Shown: positions 1 through 7,814, counted from the first letter of the stretch. The stretch: DNA of 12,863 nt from an uncultured Chthoniobacterales bacterium (GCA_934667795.1 CAKUMP010000039.1:1-12863); one strand, 5' to 3'. Notes: generated by a model not told the origin, from the sequence alone. Made by a program: numbers and translations.

Positions 1-1
1 G

Positions 2-649
2 CAGGGGGGAGAAAGCAATGATTACACCACGGAGGGGTGTTACACGGTCGCTTATCCGGCGGCAGTGGTGGGACGTTTGCTGGACGATAAAGCTGTTCTG
101 GAAATTTCTGCAAAAGTCATCCGTCGTCGGATTCATGCGCTTTGGGATGAAAAAAAACTGATCCAGGGAAAGATGGGAAAAGAGGGTTCTCCACGATTTG
201 TCAATTGGGCACGTGGAATCACCTGGGCAATGTTAGGCACCGTAAAATCAGCGCAACGGTTGGAGCCCGAAATCAACATCGAAGAATTCCAGACATTTTT
301 CCGGGAGATGGCAGACTGGGTGATTCAGTTCCCGCGCGTGAATGGCGTATGGACGAGTTATGTGGATGATCTTGCCTCGGGAGCCGAAACATCTGGCGGA
401 GCCGGGATTGCCGCCGCGCTTGCGGTAGGTCTCCGCGCGGGCTGGTTGTCGCCAAGTAAATTTCGTCCTGTGGTAGAAGAGGCAAGAGATGGGCTGTCTC
501 AATTTATTACCGTAGATGGCTGGCTGGATGGAATCAGCCAGATCAATCGTGGCGGCGACGCATTGCAACGGCAGGGATACCGGGTACTTTCCCAAATGGG
601 AATGGGCTTGTTTGCACAGTTGGACGCTAATGCTAATGCAATTCCCTAA
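2..649 (+). CDS. Glycoside hydrolase family 88/105-like protein, C-terminal part (5' end outside window)
   Basis: The frame is open from the window edge to the TAA at 647-649, so the start lies upstream and only the C-terminal ~215 residues are visible. The fold family is suggested by 'NWARGITWAMLGTVKS', which resembles the W(A/G)RG-x-x-W-x-x-x-G segment of GH88/GH105 (alpha/alpha)6 barrels. It is followed by the 'ETSGGAGIAAALAVGL' helix and a Gly-rich 'GWLDGISQINRGGD' stretch, in the order usual for those families. Members remove unsaturated uronic acid residues from oligosaccharides made by polysaccharide lyases (pectin, ulvan, glycosaminoglycan breakdown). The catalytic Asp residues are expected in the missing N-terminal half or could not be placed with certainty, so substrate and exact family are open. 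No signal peptide can be judged. The gene converges on the antiporter gene, with the heptamer array between them. Confidence 0.7.
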   Translation, partial: QGGESNDYTTEGCYTVAYPAAVVGRLLDDKAVLEISAKVIRRRIHALWDEKKLIQGKMGKEGSPRFVNWARGITWAMLGTVKSAQRLEPEINIEEFQTFFREMADWVIQFPRVNGVWTSYVDDLASGAETSGGAGIAAALAVGLRAGWLSPSKFRPVVEEARDGLSQFITVDGWLDGISQINRGGDALQRQGYRVLSQMGMGLFAQLDANANAIP

Positions 650-653
650 TTAG

Positions 654-727
654 ATTTCGGATTTCGGATTTCGGATTTCGGATTTCGGATTTCGGATTTC
701 GGATTTCGGATTTCGGATTTCGGATTT
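654..727. repeat. Heptamer tandem repeat, (ATTTCGG)10 plus partial copy
   Basis: Ten perfect, uninterrupted copies of ATTTCGG run from 654 to 723, followed by a partial ATTT at 724-727. The array begins 4 nt after the stop codon of the upstream hydrolase gene. Its final partial copy overlaps the stop codon (726-728, read on the minus strand) of the antiporter gene, so it occupies practically the whole gap between two convergent genes. It has no dyad symmetry and is not a hairpin terminator. The perfect identity of all copies points to recent expansion by slippage. Confidence 0.97.
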
Positions 728-1967
728 AATCCATGGGGGGAGGCGAGTTTTTGTAAACGATACGGAACAGGGGGCTGGCCATCAGGGTTGTGACAATTGC
801 CATGAGCACCAGCATGGAGAACAGCGGAGGAAGGATCACGCCTCGCTGAAGTCCGATGTTAATGATGATGAGTTCCATGAGCCCGCGTGAATTCATGAGT
901 GCTCCGACTGCGAGAGAAGTGGAATTATCTTCTCCATTGAAGCGGGCTGCTGCCCAGCAGGCAACGCCTTTACTGCCAATGGAGACCAGCAGAATCACAA
1001 GAGCGATCAAAAGGAGAGACGGGCTGGTGACCAGGTCCAGCCGAGTGTTTAATCCCGAATAGGTAAAAAACATGGGAAGAAGAAACACGACGGTGAAAGG
1101 TTCCAGTTGTTGACGAATATCGGTCACAAAACGTCCGCGTGGCATGGCCGTACCGAGAAGAAAACCACCAAAAACGGCGTGGATGCCAATCGCGTCCATT
1201 GCCCATCCTGAGAGGCAGAAAAGAATGAGGACTCCGGCCAGAAGCGAGTGAGGAAAGGAATTTGTTTTTTCAGGAATACGCGCAAGGGGGGCAAGCAGTC
1301 TAGGTGCAAGCAGAACCATGATGAACCCGTAAAGTGCACCACCGCCAATCGCCAGCACTGCTCCGCTTATCCCGCTGCCGAAACTGGCAAGAACAATTGC
1401 CAGCACACACCAGGCTGCAGCGTCATCAATGGCTCCGGCTGCAAGTGCGAGTGTGCCGAGCGAGGTGCCATTGAGGCCGCGTTCGTGAATGATCCGGGCC
1501 AGCATAGGGAAAGCGGTAATCGCCATGGACGCCCCAAGAAATAAAATCGCTTCAAACTTCCCGGCACTTTCAGAAAAAAGCCCTGGAATGGAAAGCAACC
1601 AGGGAGCGAGGATAATCGACAACAGAAAGGGTGCAACCATCCCGGCCACCGATACCGAAATCGCACTGCGGATCCGTGCACGAAAATGATCGGTACGGAA
1701 TTCCAGTCCCACCAGAAACATGTAAATCCCTACTCCGAATTGTGCTCCGATATAAAGAAACTGGAGAGATTCTGCAGGAAAAAGACGTTGTTGCAAATCA
1801 GGCAGAAATAAACCAAAAAGCGAAGGTCCAAGAAATACCCCGGCAATCATTTCTCCCACAACTTGCGGCTGTCCAATGCGTCTGGCTCCCCAACCCACAA
1901 TTCGACAAACTGTCAGGATTACTGCCATTTGGAAAAAAAAGAGAACGGATAGCTGGGTCGTTGTCAT
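726..1967 (-). CDS. Cation:proton antiporter, CPA2 (KefB/CHX-like) membrane domain
   Basis: Inner-membrane antiporter that exchanges protons for Na+ or K+. The 413-residue protein is almost entirely hydrophobic, with about 12-13 membrane segments. Family hallmarks are the paired acidic residues Asp181-Asp182 in 'AGAIDDAAAW' (the ion/proton-binding Asp site of CPA antiporters), the 'GLEF' end of an early helix (residues 87-90), and the late 'MNSRGLMELI' motif (358-367) typical of CPA2 and plant CHX-type proteins. The length equals the bare Na_H_exchanger domain. The C-terminal RCK/TrkA-N nucleotide-binding domain that gates KefB/KefC is absent, so this is a short form. The ATG at 1967 lacks a Shine-Dalgarno sequence but follows a good promoter at 1995-2023. 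Ion specificity cannot be read from the sequence. Confidence 0.9.
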   Translation of the reverse strand: MTTTQLSVLFFFQMAVILTVCRIVGWGARRIGQPQVVGEMIAGVFLGPSLFGLFLPDLQQRLFPAESLQFLYIGAQFGVGIYMFLVGLEFRTDHFRARIRSAISVSVAGMVAPFLLSIILAPWLLSIPGLFSESAGKFEAILFLGASMAITAFPMLARIIHERGLNGTSLGTLALAAGAIDDAAAWCVLAIVLASFGSGISGAVLAIGGGALYGFIMVLLAPRLLAPLARIPEKTNSFPHSLLAGVLILFCLSGWAMDAIGIHAVFGGFLLGTAMPRGRFVTDIRQQLEPFTVVFLLPMFFTYSGLNTRLDLVTSPSLLLIALVILLVSIGSKGVACWAAARFNGEDNSTSLAVGALMNSRGLMELIIINIGLQRGVILPPLFSMLVLMAIVTTLMASPLFRIVYKNSPPPMD

Positions 1968-1994
1968 ACAATAAATTGGACAAAATGATGGATC

Positions 1995-2023
1995 ATTAAA
2001 ATTTAAAGAATAATCTGCGTCAA
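1995..2023 (-). promoter_or_regulatory. Putative sigma70-type promoter of the antiporter gene
   Basis: On the minus strand TTGACG (2018-2023) and TTTAAT (1995-2000) are separated by exactly 17 bp. This puts the expected transcription start near 1988, about 20 nt before the ATG at 1967. It is the best consensus promoter I found in the window. It suggests the antiporter is transcribed separately from the lnt cluster lying upstream of it on the same strand. Confidence 0.55.
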
Positions 2024-2085
2024 TGCCTGTTTTTGTTCGATAAGAATATTAGACAGGCTATTTCGCTTCGCACTATTCTGCGGAT

Positions 2086-2126
2086 AAAAAACAGGAAAAT
2101 CGATCAGTAGATAAACGTTGATTTTC
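2086..2126 (-). terminator. Possible intrinsic terminator after the deacetylase gene
   Basis: Read on the minus strand, GAAAATC and GATTTTC (2120-2126 and 2095-2101) can form a 7-bp stem around an 18-nt loop, followed three bases later by a run of six T (2086-2091). The first arm overlaps the TGA stop codon of the deacetylase gene. The stem is A/T-rich and therefore weak, so this is tentative. Its position at the end of the four-gene cluster and before the antiporter promoter makes sense for a terminator. Confidence 0.35.
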
Positions 2127-2874
2127 AGGAACATCGGGAAACCCAATCATAATAAGTGACAGGGGCGCGGGATTCGACAAACTGGCGGCAGAATTTCAGG
2201 ATTTGTTTCCAGACTTCCGGATGGTCGATATCGGGAGGGTGAATTCCGAGGCGAACCACCGGGTGGTGTTTGAGTTTATTTTTAAGCCATGCGTTCCATG
2301 CCAGGCTACAAGTGACACGCCATTTGGCGCGGGTGGAATAGACAAGGGATTGGGTGCGGATAGAGGTATTCGTCTGGAGGTTTTTGATTTCGGTTAAGCG
2401 TGTGGTATAAAGAAACCCGAGATCGCGTGCGGCTTGTTCGGCAGGTTCTGAAAACAGCCATGCGGGCGCGATAAATCCTGTGGGTTTCCAGCCGACCTGT
2501 GCGAAATCGGCTAATCCGGAAGAAAGTTTTTCGTGTGCCTGATCGTAGGAAAGATCGAGAAATTCTCCTTCATTGGAAGTATAGCTCGAAGCGATAAGTT
2601 TTTTGATTCCCGAATCGGTGTCGGCCGGAGGGCGTAAATGATAATACCCGTGCAGAACAATTTCATGTCCATGGTTTTGCCATTCATTGAGCGTTTGAAT
2701 AAACTCCGGGGCTTCGAGGATAGGTGCGAGATGGTGGTGATTGGGAATTACCAGAAGAGAAGTATGTTCCACGCCGGTTTCGTATAAATCGTTCAGCATC
2801 GTTTGCACCGTTTGAAAATTACGGGGGCTGACGTCGTGAATAGAAACAATGAGAGCTGGAGAAATGGCGATCAT
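2125..2874 (-). CDS. DUF2334-type polysaccharide deacetylase family protein
   Basis: Predicted 249-residue protein of the carbohydrate esterase 4-like (NodB-fold) superfamily, DUF2334 branch. It opens with the strand 'ALIVSIHDVSPRNF', whose His13-Asp14 pair corresponds to the metal/catalytic HD motif. The second metal motif is His75...His79 in 'LHGYYH', and 'GFIAPAWLFS' (133-142) and 'RLGIHPPDI' (His212) match later conserved blocks. Members are thought to remove acyl groups from glycans, but the substrate of the DUF2334 branch is mostly unknown. The start at 2874 places this strand at the N-terminus as expected. An upstream in-frame extension would lie entirely inside lnt. The gene begins 8 nt after the lnt stop, so co-transcription is likely. 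No signal peptide is visible, suggesting a cytoplasmic or inner-face role. There is no Shine-Dalgarno sequence. Confidence 0.8.
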   Translation of the reverse strand: MIAISPALIVSIHDVSPRNFQTVQTMLNDLYETGVEHTSLLVIPNHHHLAPILEAPEFIQTLNEWQNHGHEIVLHGYYHLRPPADTDSGIKKLIASSYTSNEGEFLDLSYDQAHEKLSSGLADFAQVGWKPTGFIAPAWLFSEPAEQAARDLGFLYTTRLTEIKNLQTNTSIRTQSLVYSTRAKWRVTCSLAWNAWLKNKLKHHPVVRLGIHPPDIDHPEVWKQILKFCRQFVESRAPVTYYDWVSRCS

Positions 2875-2882
2875 GAGTAAGT

Positions 2883-4508
2883 TTATGAATGCGAAGAATG
2901 TTGGATGGGGGTACGTTGGATCTGTGAACCCTGTAGCAAAGGTGTTAGAACGCTGAATAAAAGACAGGCATAAGAAAAAACTTCTCCATAACGCGCATAA
3001 AATGTCTTTGGCGGAGTGGCGGGAGCAGCGAGAGAGCCGATTAAAATCCCTTCGGTAAACGTGGATCCTTCCGGAGTGACCACGCGCTGGGTGACGCGTC
3101 CGTATCGATCGATAATGGCCGTGACGCCTGTATTGGCGCAGCGCAGCATGGGGAGATTTAATTCCACACAGCGAAAAACAGCATTTGCGAGGTGCTGGCG
3201 CGATGCAGAAGATTCGAGGAACCATCCATCGTTGGTGATATTGACGAGCAGTTGTGGCTGGGCGTGGGAAAACCGGCGTGTCACACGTCCGATGGTGTCT
3301 TCAAAACAAATCAAGGGAGCAATCCGAACATTTTTTTGCGATAATTGAAAAACGGTTGCTTCTTTGCCGGACGTGAAATCGCCGGGCACAAGGTCACCGG
3401 CAATCCATGCGAAAAGCGGGAACGTTTTACGAAATGGAATAAACTCCCCGAATGGCACCAGATGCATTTTGTCGTACCGTTCGATAGTATTCCCACGATT
3501 AGCCAAAAAGATAGCGGAATTAAAATCGCCATCAGGAGCAAAATAGAGCGACCCGATCAGGAAGTCACCATCCATTCTGGAAGTGAAATCGCGTACCGTA
3601 TTGAACGTAAACTGGTCGTGCAGGAGGGGGCGTGGAGTTGCAGCTTCCGGCCAGACCAGCAGGTCCGGGTTTGCGGCAAGTGCAAGTTCGGTTAATTTGG
3701 AAAGACGTGTTAAAATGGAAGATGCCTGTGCAGCTGCCCATTTTTCATCCTGCGGAATGTTGGGTTGTATCGCGGCCACTTTCAGGTTGATGGTCGGGAT
3801 CGGTGTCACAAAATGACGGATGCCATAAACAAAAAACAGGACCACAATGACAATGGACAAATTGAAATCAAGGTGGGGGCGGAGTTTGGTTTGACCAACT
3901 TCCATGACCAGACGTTTGACCGTGATCACTGCAATCAGATTGATCAGGACAATCAGAAATGAAATGCCATAAACACCGGTGAAGGCAGCCCCTTGAATTA
4001 AAAAAGTCTGGTCGAACTGGGAAACTCCCAGTGCGTTCCAGCCAAAACCGGTAAAGAGCCAGCCGCGGAGGAATTCGGTGCTGCACCATATCGCCGCTCC
4101 CAGAAATGCGACACGAAGGTTCGAGGTGGAGGAAAGCCAGACCGAGCGAGAGCCGTGCTGGCGGTAATGATTGGGGTTGAGCCAGCGGGCAAGCATCCAT
4201 GACCAGACCGCAGGATAAATTGCCAGATACGGGATGAGTGCCAGCCATCCAATAAAGGTCACCGTGGTAATCCAGTAGAACAGACTATAAAAATGCGTCA
4301 GCCCAAAAACAAATCCAAGTCCCAGTGCTCGAAGCTGAGGGCGCCGGCATGTGGGAGCAAACCAGATTGCGGCAATCAGCGGACCCAGCCCAATCCATGC
4401 CAGCCACGCCTGTTCGACAGGTGGAAATGCAAGTGAGCATAGGACACCTGAGAGAATGGCGCAGAGCCAGGGCCAACAGTTTTTAATTGGGTGTAACCCG
4501 AATGACAC
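2883..4508 (-). CDS. lnt: Apolipoprotein N-acyltransferase
   Basis: Transfers the third acyl chain from a phospholipid to the N-terminal cysteine of diacylated lipoproteins in the inner membrane, the last step of lipoprotein maturation. The first ~235 residues hold several hydrophobic segments. Residues ~243-500 form the nitrilase-like periplasmic domain, starting at 'LKVAAIQPNIPQDEKW'. The catalytic Glu-Lys-Cys triad is intact: Glu288 in 'LLVWPEAATPRP', Lys347 in 'YDKMHLVPFGEF' and Cys401 in 'PLICFEDTIG'. A last hydrophobic segment follows at ~508-525. The length of 541 is within the family range. The start is a GTG at 4508, the only plausible start after an in-frame TAA a few codons upstream. 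It gives the expected N-terminus leading to 'GVLCSLAFPP'. The gene lies 39 nt after the small upstream gene and 8 nt before the deacetylase gene, in a likely operon. Confidence 0.95.
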   Translation of the reverse strand: MSFGLHPIKNCWPWLCAILSGVLCSLAFPPVEQAWLAWIGLGPLIAAIWFAPTCRRPQLRALGLGFVFGLTHFYSLFYWITTVTFIGWLALIPYLAIYPAVWSWMLARWLNPNHYRQHGSRSVWLSSTSNLRVAFLGAAIWCSTEFLRGWLFTGFGWNALGVSQFDQTFLIQGAAFTGVYGISFLIVLINLIAVITVKRLVMEVGQTKLRPHLDFNLSIVIVVLFFVYGIRHFVTPIPTINLKVAAIQPNIPQDEKWAAAQASSILTRLSKLTELALAANPDLLVWPEAATPRPLLHDQFTFNTVRDFTSRMDGDFLIGSLYFAPDGDFNSAIFLANRGNTIERYDKMHLVPFGEFIPFRKTFPLFAWIAGDLVPGDFTSGKEATVFQLSQKNVRIAPLICFEDTIGRVTRRFSHAQPQLLVNITNDGWFLESSASRQHLANAVFRCVELNLPMLRCANTGVTAIIDRYGRVTQRVVTPEGSTFTEGILIGSLAAPATPPKTFYARYGEVFSYACLLFSVLTPLLQGSQIQRTPIQHSSHS

Positions 4509-4547
4509 GGAATGGTGGGGTTAGAAATTGAACGGTAAAAATGCGGG

Positions 4548-4856
4548 TTATTCCCGGCGTTGTCGCCGAGGTTTTTTTTCCACTTTCTTCCGAGGGTTGA
4601 GTGCTTCCTTGAGTTGTTTTGAATAATTGGAATTTACACGAAGGTCGGCTTTCATCATATCTTCGATCGTGCGCAGGTTTTCTTTACTGCTGAGCACATA
4701 GCCGGTCATAATAAGTCCCTGGAGTAAATCAAGAACCTCTGCTTCTGCAAAGCCACTCAGTTTTCCCATCAGGATTTCCCCACGCACCGTGGCACCGGAA
4801 ATCCCCATGGTTTTGAGCAGGGAAACTTCACCGCCGCTAAATTGAATATCTGCCAT
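4548..4856 (-). CDS. Small conserved-looking protein with winged-helix-like N-terminus and basic tail; function unknown
   Basis: I do not recognise this 102-residue protein. Residues 1-55 read as a compact helical domain: 'GGEVSLLKTMG', then 'RGEILMGKLSG', then the amphipathic 'FAEAEVLDLLQGLIMTGYV' followed by a short strand. This order resembles a winged helix-turn-helix, as in small transcriptional or protein-protein adaptors. Residues 60-86 form another helix, and the end ('PRKKVEKKPRRQRRE') is strongly basic, suiting nucleic-acid or membrane-surface binding. There is no signal peptide or membrane segment. The gene sits 12 nt after the phosphohexomutase gene and 39 nt before lnt on the same strand, so it is very probably part of that transcript and a real gene. 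The DNA-binding idea is inference from pattern only. Confidence 0.75.
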   Translation of the reverse strand: MADIQFSGGEVSLLKTMGISGATVRGEILMGKLSGFAEAEVLDLLQGLIMTGYVLSSKENLRTIEDMMKADLRVNSNYSKQLKEALNPRKKVEKKPRRQRRE

Positions 4857-4868
4857 AATATTTATTTG

Positions 4869-6842
4869 TTAGCTTTTAATTCTTGTATTCGCATCTTCCA
4901 GCAATGCTGCCCAGAGTGTATCCAGTTTATTTTGGACGCCGGATTTAATATCCGGGAGGGCATTGGGGTCAAGGAAAGTTCCGGGTTCCGGTGCCTGATG
5001 AGAGAAGAAATAATATTTGATTTTCGGCTCTGTGCCAGAGGGACGAATCGCAATGCGGGATCCGTCTTCCAAGGTAAACATCAGCATTTTTTCTGCAGGG
5101 ATCGTATCCCCTTCGGAATCCACGATGGATTCTGTGGCAAAATTAATCGTTTTCGTGACTTTAAACCCGAGCAATTGCGCAGGAGGATTCTGGGCGTAGG
5201 ATTCGACCAGACGTTTGATCTGATTCGCTCCCTCTGCTCCCTCCATGGTCATCGATGTGTTTTTTTCCAGATAAAATCCAAAGCGGGAATAAATCTGATC
5301 AAGCAACTGATCGAGAAAAATGTTTTGGGATTTCGCATAGGCTGCAACCTCGGCAAACATGACCGCAGAAGCATTCGCATCCTTGTCGCGTACAAAATCT
5401 GCCCCACTATAACCATAACTTTCTTCCCCGCCAAAGACATAAAATGTAGAATGCTTCAGACGAAGTTCACGAGATTCCTGATCGGTAAGCTCCGTATATT
5501 TTTTGTTTTCTGGTAACGGGACAAGGGATTCGTATTTACGCAGTTTTTGTCCGATATATTTAAACCCGGTGAGGGTATTCACACAGCGGATACCATATGC
5601 ATTTGCGATCGCTTCCAGAAGATCAGTCGTGACAAATGTTTTGATAAAGGTCGCATTTTGCCGGTTATTTTCATGGATCACTCCGGATTCAGACAATTTA
5701 TGGATGCGATAATACCCGATCAAGGCAGCAATCTGGTTGCCGGTAAGCAATTCCAGTTCCCCGGTGGAAGCACGATAGGCGACGCCCATTCGATCCGCAT
5801 CCGGGTCGGTGCCAATGACCAGATCGGCCGACACTTCATCCGCAAGTTTCATTGCAAGAGAAAGCGCTTCCGCATTTTCCGGGTTCGGGGACTGGACGCT
5901 GGGAAAGCGCCCGTCATGCGCATCTTGTAATTGAACGGTCTGACAGGAAAGCCCCAGACGCTTGAACATCGGGATGGTGATGATCCCACCTGTTCCGTGG
6001 ATCGACGTGAAAATGACAGACAGGTTATTTTGTTCCCGTACCATTTCAGGATCCATCAAAAGCGATTCTAGTCGGTCCATATACGTCTGGTCGATTTCGT
6101 GATCAAGAACATGGATGGTTCCGAGGTTTTCCTGCGTAACTGATGGAAATTCATCAGAGATGACCGCATTGACTTTTTCGATGATTCCGCTGGCATGGGG
6201 TTCAACGACCTGGGCACCATCGGAGAAATAAACTTTGTATCCGTTGTCATGCGGCGGATTATGACTTGCGGTGATCACAACGCCTGCAGACGCCTGGAGG
6301 TAGCGGACCGCAAAGGAAAGTTCAGGAGTGGAACGTGGTCCTTCAAATAAATAAACATCCAGACCGAGCTGGCTCGCAACCTGGGCGGCAAGGCGGGAGA
6401 AATCTTCTGAAAAGTGACGGGTATCGTGTGCAATCACCAAAGACGGTCGCTTGCTGCCGGGTGCTGCGTGGGTCCGGTGATATTCCAGCACATATTGGGA
6501 TAGACCTTGCGTTGCTCGCGAAATATTAAAATTGTTCAGCGCATTGGTTCCGACACAGGGGAATTGGGGACGGTCAAGTGCGGTCCGGGTGCCGGATTCT
6601 GCTGCGGTCACGATTTTTCCAATAGAACGCCCACGCAGTCCACCTGTCCCGAATGCCAGAGTTTTGAAAAAACGATCATTCAGTTCTTCCCATGCTGCCA
6701 GCGTCACCAGTTCCTGGATACTTTCGGACACAAGGGGGGATTGACTGCGTTCTAAAAGTTGACGGATATGGAGGGCCGCTTCAGGTAAAAGTTTTTTTGC
6801 CTCGACAGCGGATTCGATTGTGTTGAAAAAATTGGAATTCAT
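4869..6842 (-). CDS. Phospho-sugar mutase (phosphoglucomutase/phosphomannomutase, alpha-D-phosphohexomutase superfamily)
   Basis: Cytoplasmic enzyme that interconverts hexose 1-phosphate and 6-phosphate, probably glucose, linking glycolysis to nucleotide-sugar and envelope polysaccharide synthesis. All four signature loops are present in order. The phosphoserine loop is 'TASHNPPHDNGYKVY' with Ser193. The Mg2+ loop is 'GTDPDADRMG' with Asp346, Asp348 and Asp350. The sugar-specificity loop is 'GGEESYGY' at 471-478. The phosphate-binding loop is 'RPSGTEPKIKYYF' starting at 600. The eukaryote PGM2/Bacillus PgcA-like layout ('AFGTGGLRG' at 63-71) fits better than the shorter AlgC/GlmM type. At 657 residues it is longer than the usual ~550-600, with apparent extra sequence near residues 85-105 and 615-635. 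The ATG at 6842 has no Shine-Dalgarno sequence. It is the first gene of the probable four-gene cluster and is divergent from the methyltransferase, 33 nt apart. Confidence 0.92.
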   Translation of the reverse strand: MNSNFFNTIESAVEAKKLLPEAALHIRQLLERSQSPLVSESIQELVTLAAWEELNDRFFKTLAFGTGGLRGRSIGKIVTAAESGTRTALDRPQFPCVGTNALNNFNISRATQGLSQYVLEYHRTHAAPGSKRPSLVIAHDTRHFSEDFSRLAAQVASQLGLDVYLFEGPRSTPELSFAVRYLQASAGVVITASHNPPHDNGYKVYFSDGAQVVEPHASGIIEKVNAVISDEFPSVTQENLGTIHVLDHEIDQTYMDRLESLLMDPEMVREQNNLSVIFTSIHGTGGIITIPMFKRLGLSCQTVQLQDAHDGRFPSVQSPNPENAEALSLAMKLADEVSADLVIGTDPDADRMGVAYRASTGELELLTGNQIAALIGYYRIHKLSESGVIHENNRQNATFIKTFVTTDLLEAIANAYGIRCVNTLTGFKYIGQKLRKYESLVPLPENKKYTELTDQESRELRLKHSTFYVFGGEESYGYSGADFVRDKDANASAVMFAEVAAYAKSQNIFLDQLLDQIYSRFGFYLEKNTSMTMEGAEGANQIKRLVESYAQNPPAQLLGFKVTKTINFATESIVDSEGDTIPAEKMLMFTLEDGSRIAIRPSGTEPKIKYYFFSHQAPEPGTFLDPNALPDIKSGVQNKLDTLWAALLEDANTRIKS

Positions 6843-6851
6843 GAATTATAT
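6823..6851 (+). promoter_or_regulatory. Candidate promoter of the rRNA methyltransferase gene
   Basis: TTGAAA (6823-6828) and TTATAT (6846-6851) are 17 bp apart; TATATT at 18 bp is an alternative -10. The predicted start would lie near 6858-6860, giving a leader of about 16 nt before the ATG at 6876. The element lies partly inside the 5' end of the divergent mutase gene. Confidence 0.35.
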
Positions 6852-6870
6852 TAACGGTCAATAGATTCTA

Positions 6871-6898
6871 TTATTATGCGTTCAGGAGCGGATTGCAA
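6871..6898 (-). promoter_or_regulatory. Candidate promoter of the mutase-lnt cluster
   Basis: On the minus strand TTGCAA (6893-6898) and TAATAA (6871-6876) are separated by 16 bp, about 28 nt upstream of the mutase ATG. The -35 box lies inside the start of the divergent methyltransferase gene, so the two transcripts would have closely overlapping control regions. The match to consensus is moderate. Confidence 0.25.
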
Positions 6899-7814
6899 AC
6901 CATCGTTCGAACAAGTTTTAGCCGCCTGGGAAAGGCGGAAGCGATGGATTGCAGCCGATACCGATGCTTATCGCCTTCTGGATGAAGCCGGAGATGGGGT
7001 CCCCGAGGTCGAAATTGACCATTATGCCGGGAGATGGGTCGTGGCGACGCGTAATGGAAAATGCCCGGATTGGCTAAAGGAATATGACTGGCCGGGCGTA
7101 AAGGCAATTTATTGGAAATCACTGGATCCGTCAGAGAAATTACCCCCACGCTGGGTGTGTGGAGAACAGGTGACAGAACCCTTTGTGGTGCGCGAAAATG
7201 GTCTGAAATTCGAAATTTCTTTCCAGACAGGGTATTCCCAGGGGATTTTTCTGGACCAGAGGCTGAATCGCAAATGGGTCATGGAGCATTCCCGCGGCTT
7301 AAGTGTCTTGAATTGTTTTAGTTATACCTGTGGATTTGGAATGGCTGCGGCTGCCGGGGGAGCAGATCGGGTGATCAATTTAGATTTGTCTAAACCGTAT
7401 CTGGAGTGGGGAAAACGAAATTATCATCTCAACGGACTGCCGGTCCGGGATCAGGATTTTATTTATGGGGATACTTTTGACTGGTTAAAACGATTTGCAC
7501 GGCAGGGGAAAAAGTTTGGTGGGATTATCCTGGATCCACCGACTTTTTCCCGTTCGAATAAAGACCAGAAACGACATGTTTTTCGTGCGGAGAAAGATTT
7601 GGGAGAATTGGTACGAGTCGCGATGGAGGTGTTAGAGGAAGGGGGGTGGATGTTTGTTTCGACAAATTGCCGGATCCTGACAGAGCACCGGTTTTTGCGA
7701 CTGGTGGAAGCCGGGATGATCAGTCAGGCAGAACCTGAAATAAAGGTATTGCAAATGTCACCGGAATTTTGCGGGCGAAATTATCTGAAAGCATGCCTCG
7801 CCTGGAAAATTTAG
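6876..7814 (+). CDS. Class I SAM-dependent rRNA methyltransferase, COG1092 (RlmI/RlmK-like)
   Basis: Predicted 23S rRNA cytosine methyltransferase of the RlmI/RlmK-C type, 312 residues. Residues ~28-55 ('TDAYRLLDEAGDGVPEVEID') match the small N-terminal beta region of COG1092. Then come 'GIFLDQRLNRK' (123-133), the SAM-binding loop 'NCFSYTCGFGMAAAAGGA' (146-163), the acidic end of strand 2 with Asp170 ('NLDLSKPYLEW'), and the motif IV 'ILDPPTFSRS' (Asp220-Pro-Pro). The Cys in 'STNCR' (262-266) occupies a conserved strand after motif IV. The family usually has an N-terminal PUA domain and ~390 residues. Here it is absent, as in some short members. The ATG at 6876 lacks a Shine-Dalgarno sequence. 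The true target is an inference, since COG1092 members differ in site. Confidence 0.85.
   Translation: MRSGADCKPSFEQVLAAWERRKRWIAADTDAYRLLDEAGDGVPEVEIDHYAGRWVVATRNGKCPDWLKEYDWPGVKAIYWKSLDPSEKLPPRWVCGEQVTEPFVVRENGLKFEISFQTGYSQGIFLDQRLNRKWVMEHSRGLSVLNCFSYTCGFGMAAAAGGADRVINLDLSKPYLEWGKRNYHLNGLPVRDQDFIYGDTFDWLKRFARQGKKFGGIILDPPTFSRSNKDQKRHVFRAEKDLGELVRVAMEVLEEGGWMFVSTNCRILTEHRFLRLVEAGMISQAEPEIKVLQMSPEFCGRNYLKACLAWKI

Noticed and set aside
2875..3225. In-frame N-terminal extension of the deacetylase gene to 3225
   Set aside because: It lies entirely inside lnt in another frame and lacks family similarity. The family-typical first strand begins right after the ATG at 2874.
4842..5516. A 224-codon plus-strand open frame
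   Set aside because: It is antisense to the phosphohexomutase, whose catalytic motifs are read on the other strand, and its translation (Cys- and Phe-rich) has no recognisable motif.
6860..6872. AATAG-ATT-CTATT palindrome between the divergent genes as an operator
   Set aside because: Five-bp A/T-rich arms are expected by chance and no second copy or matching regulator was found.
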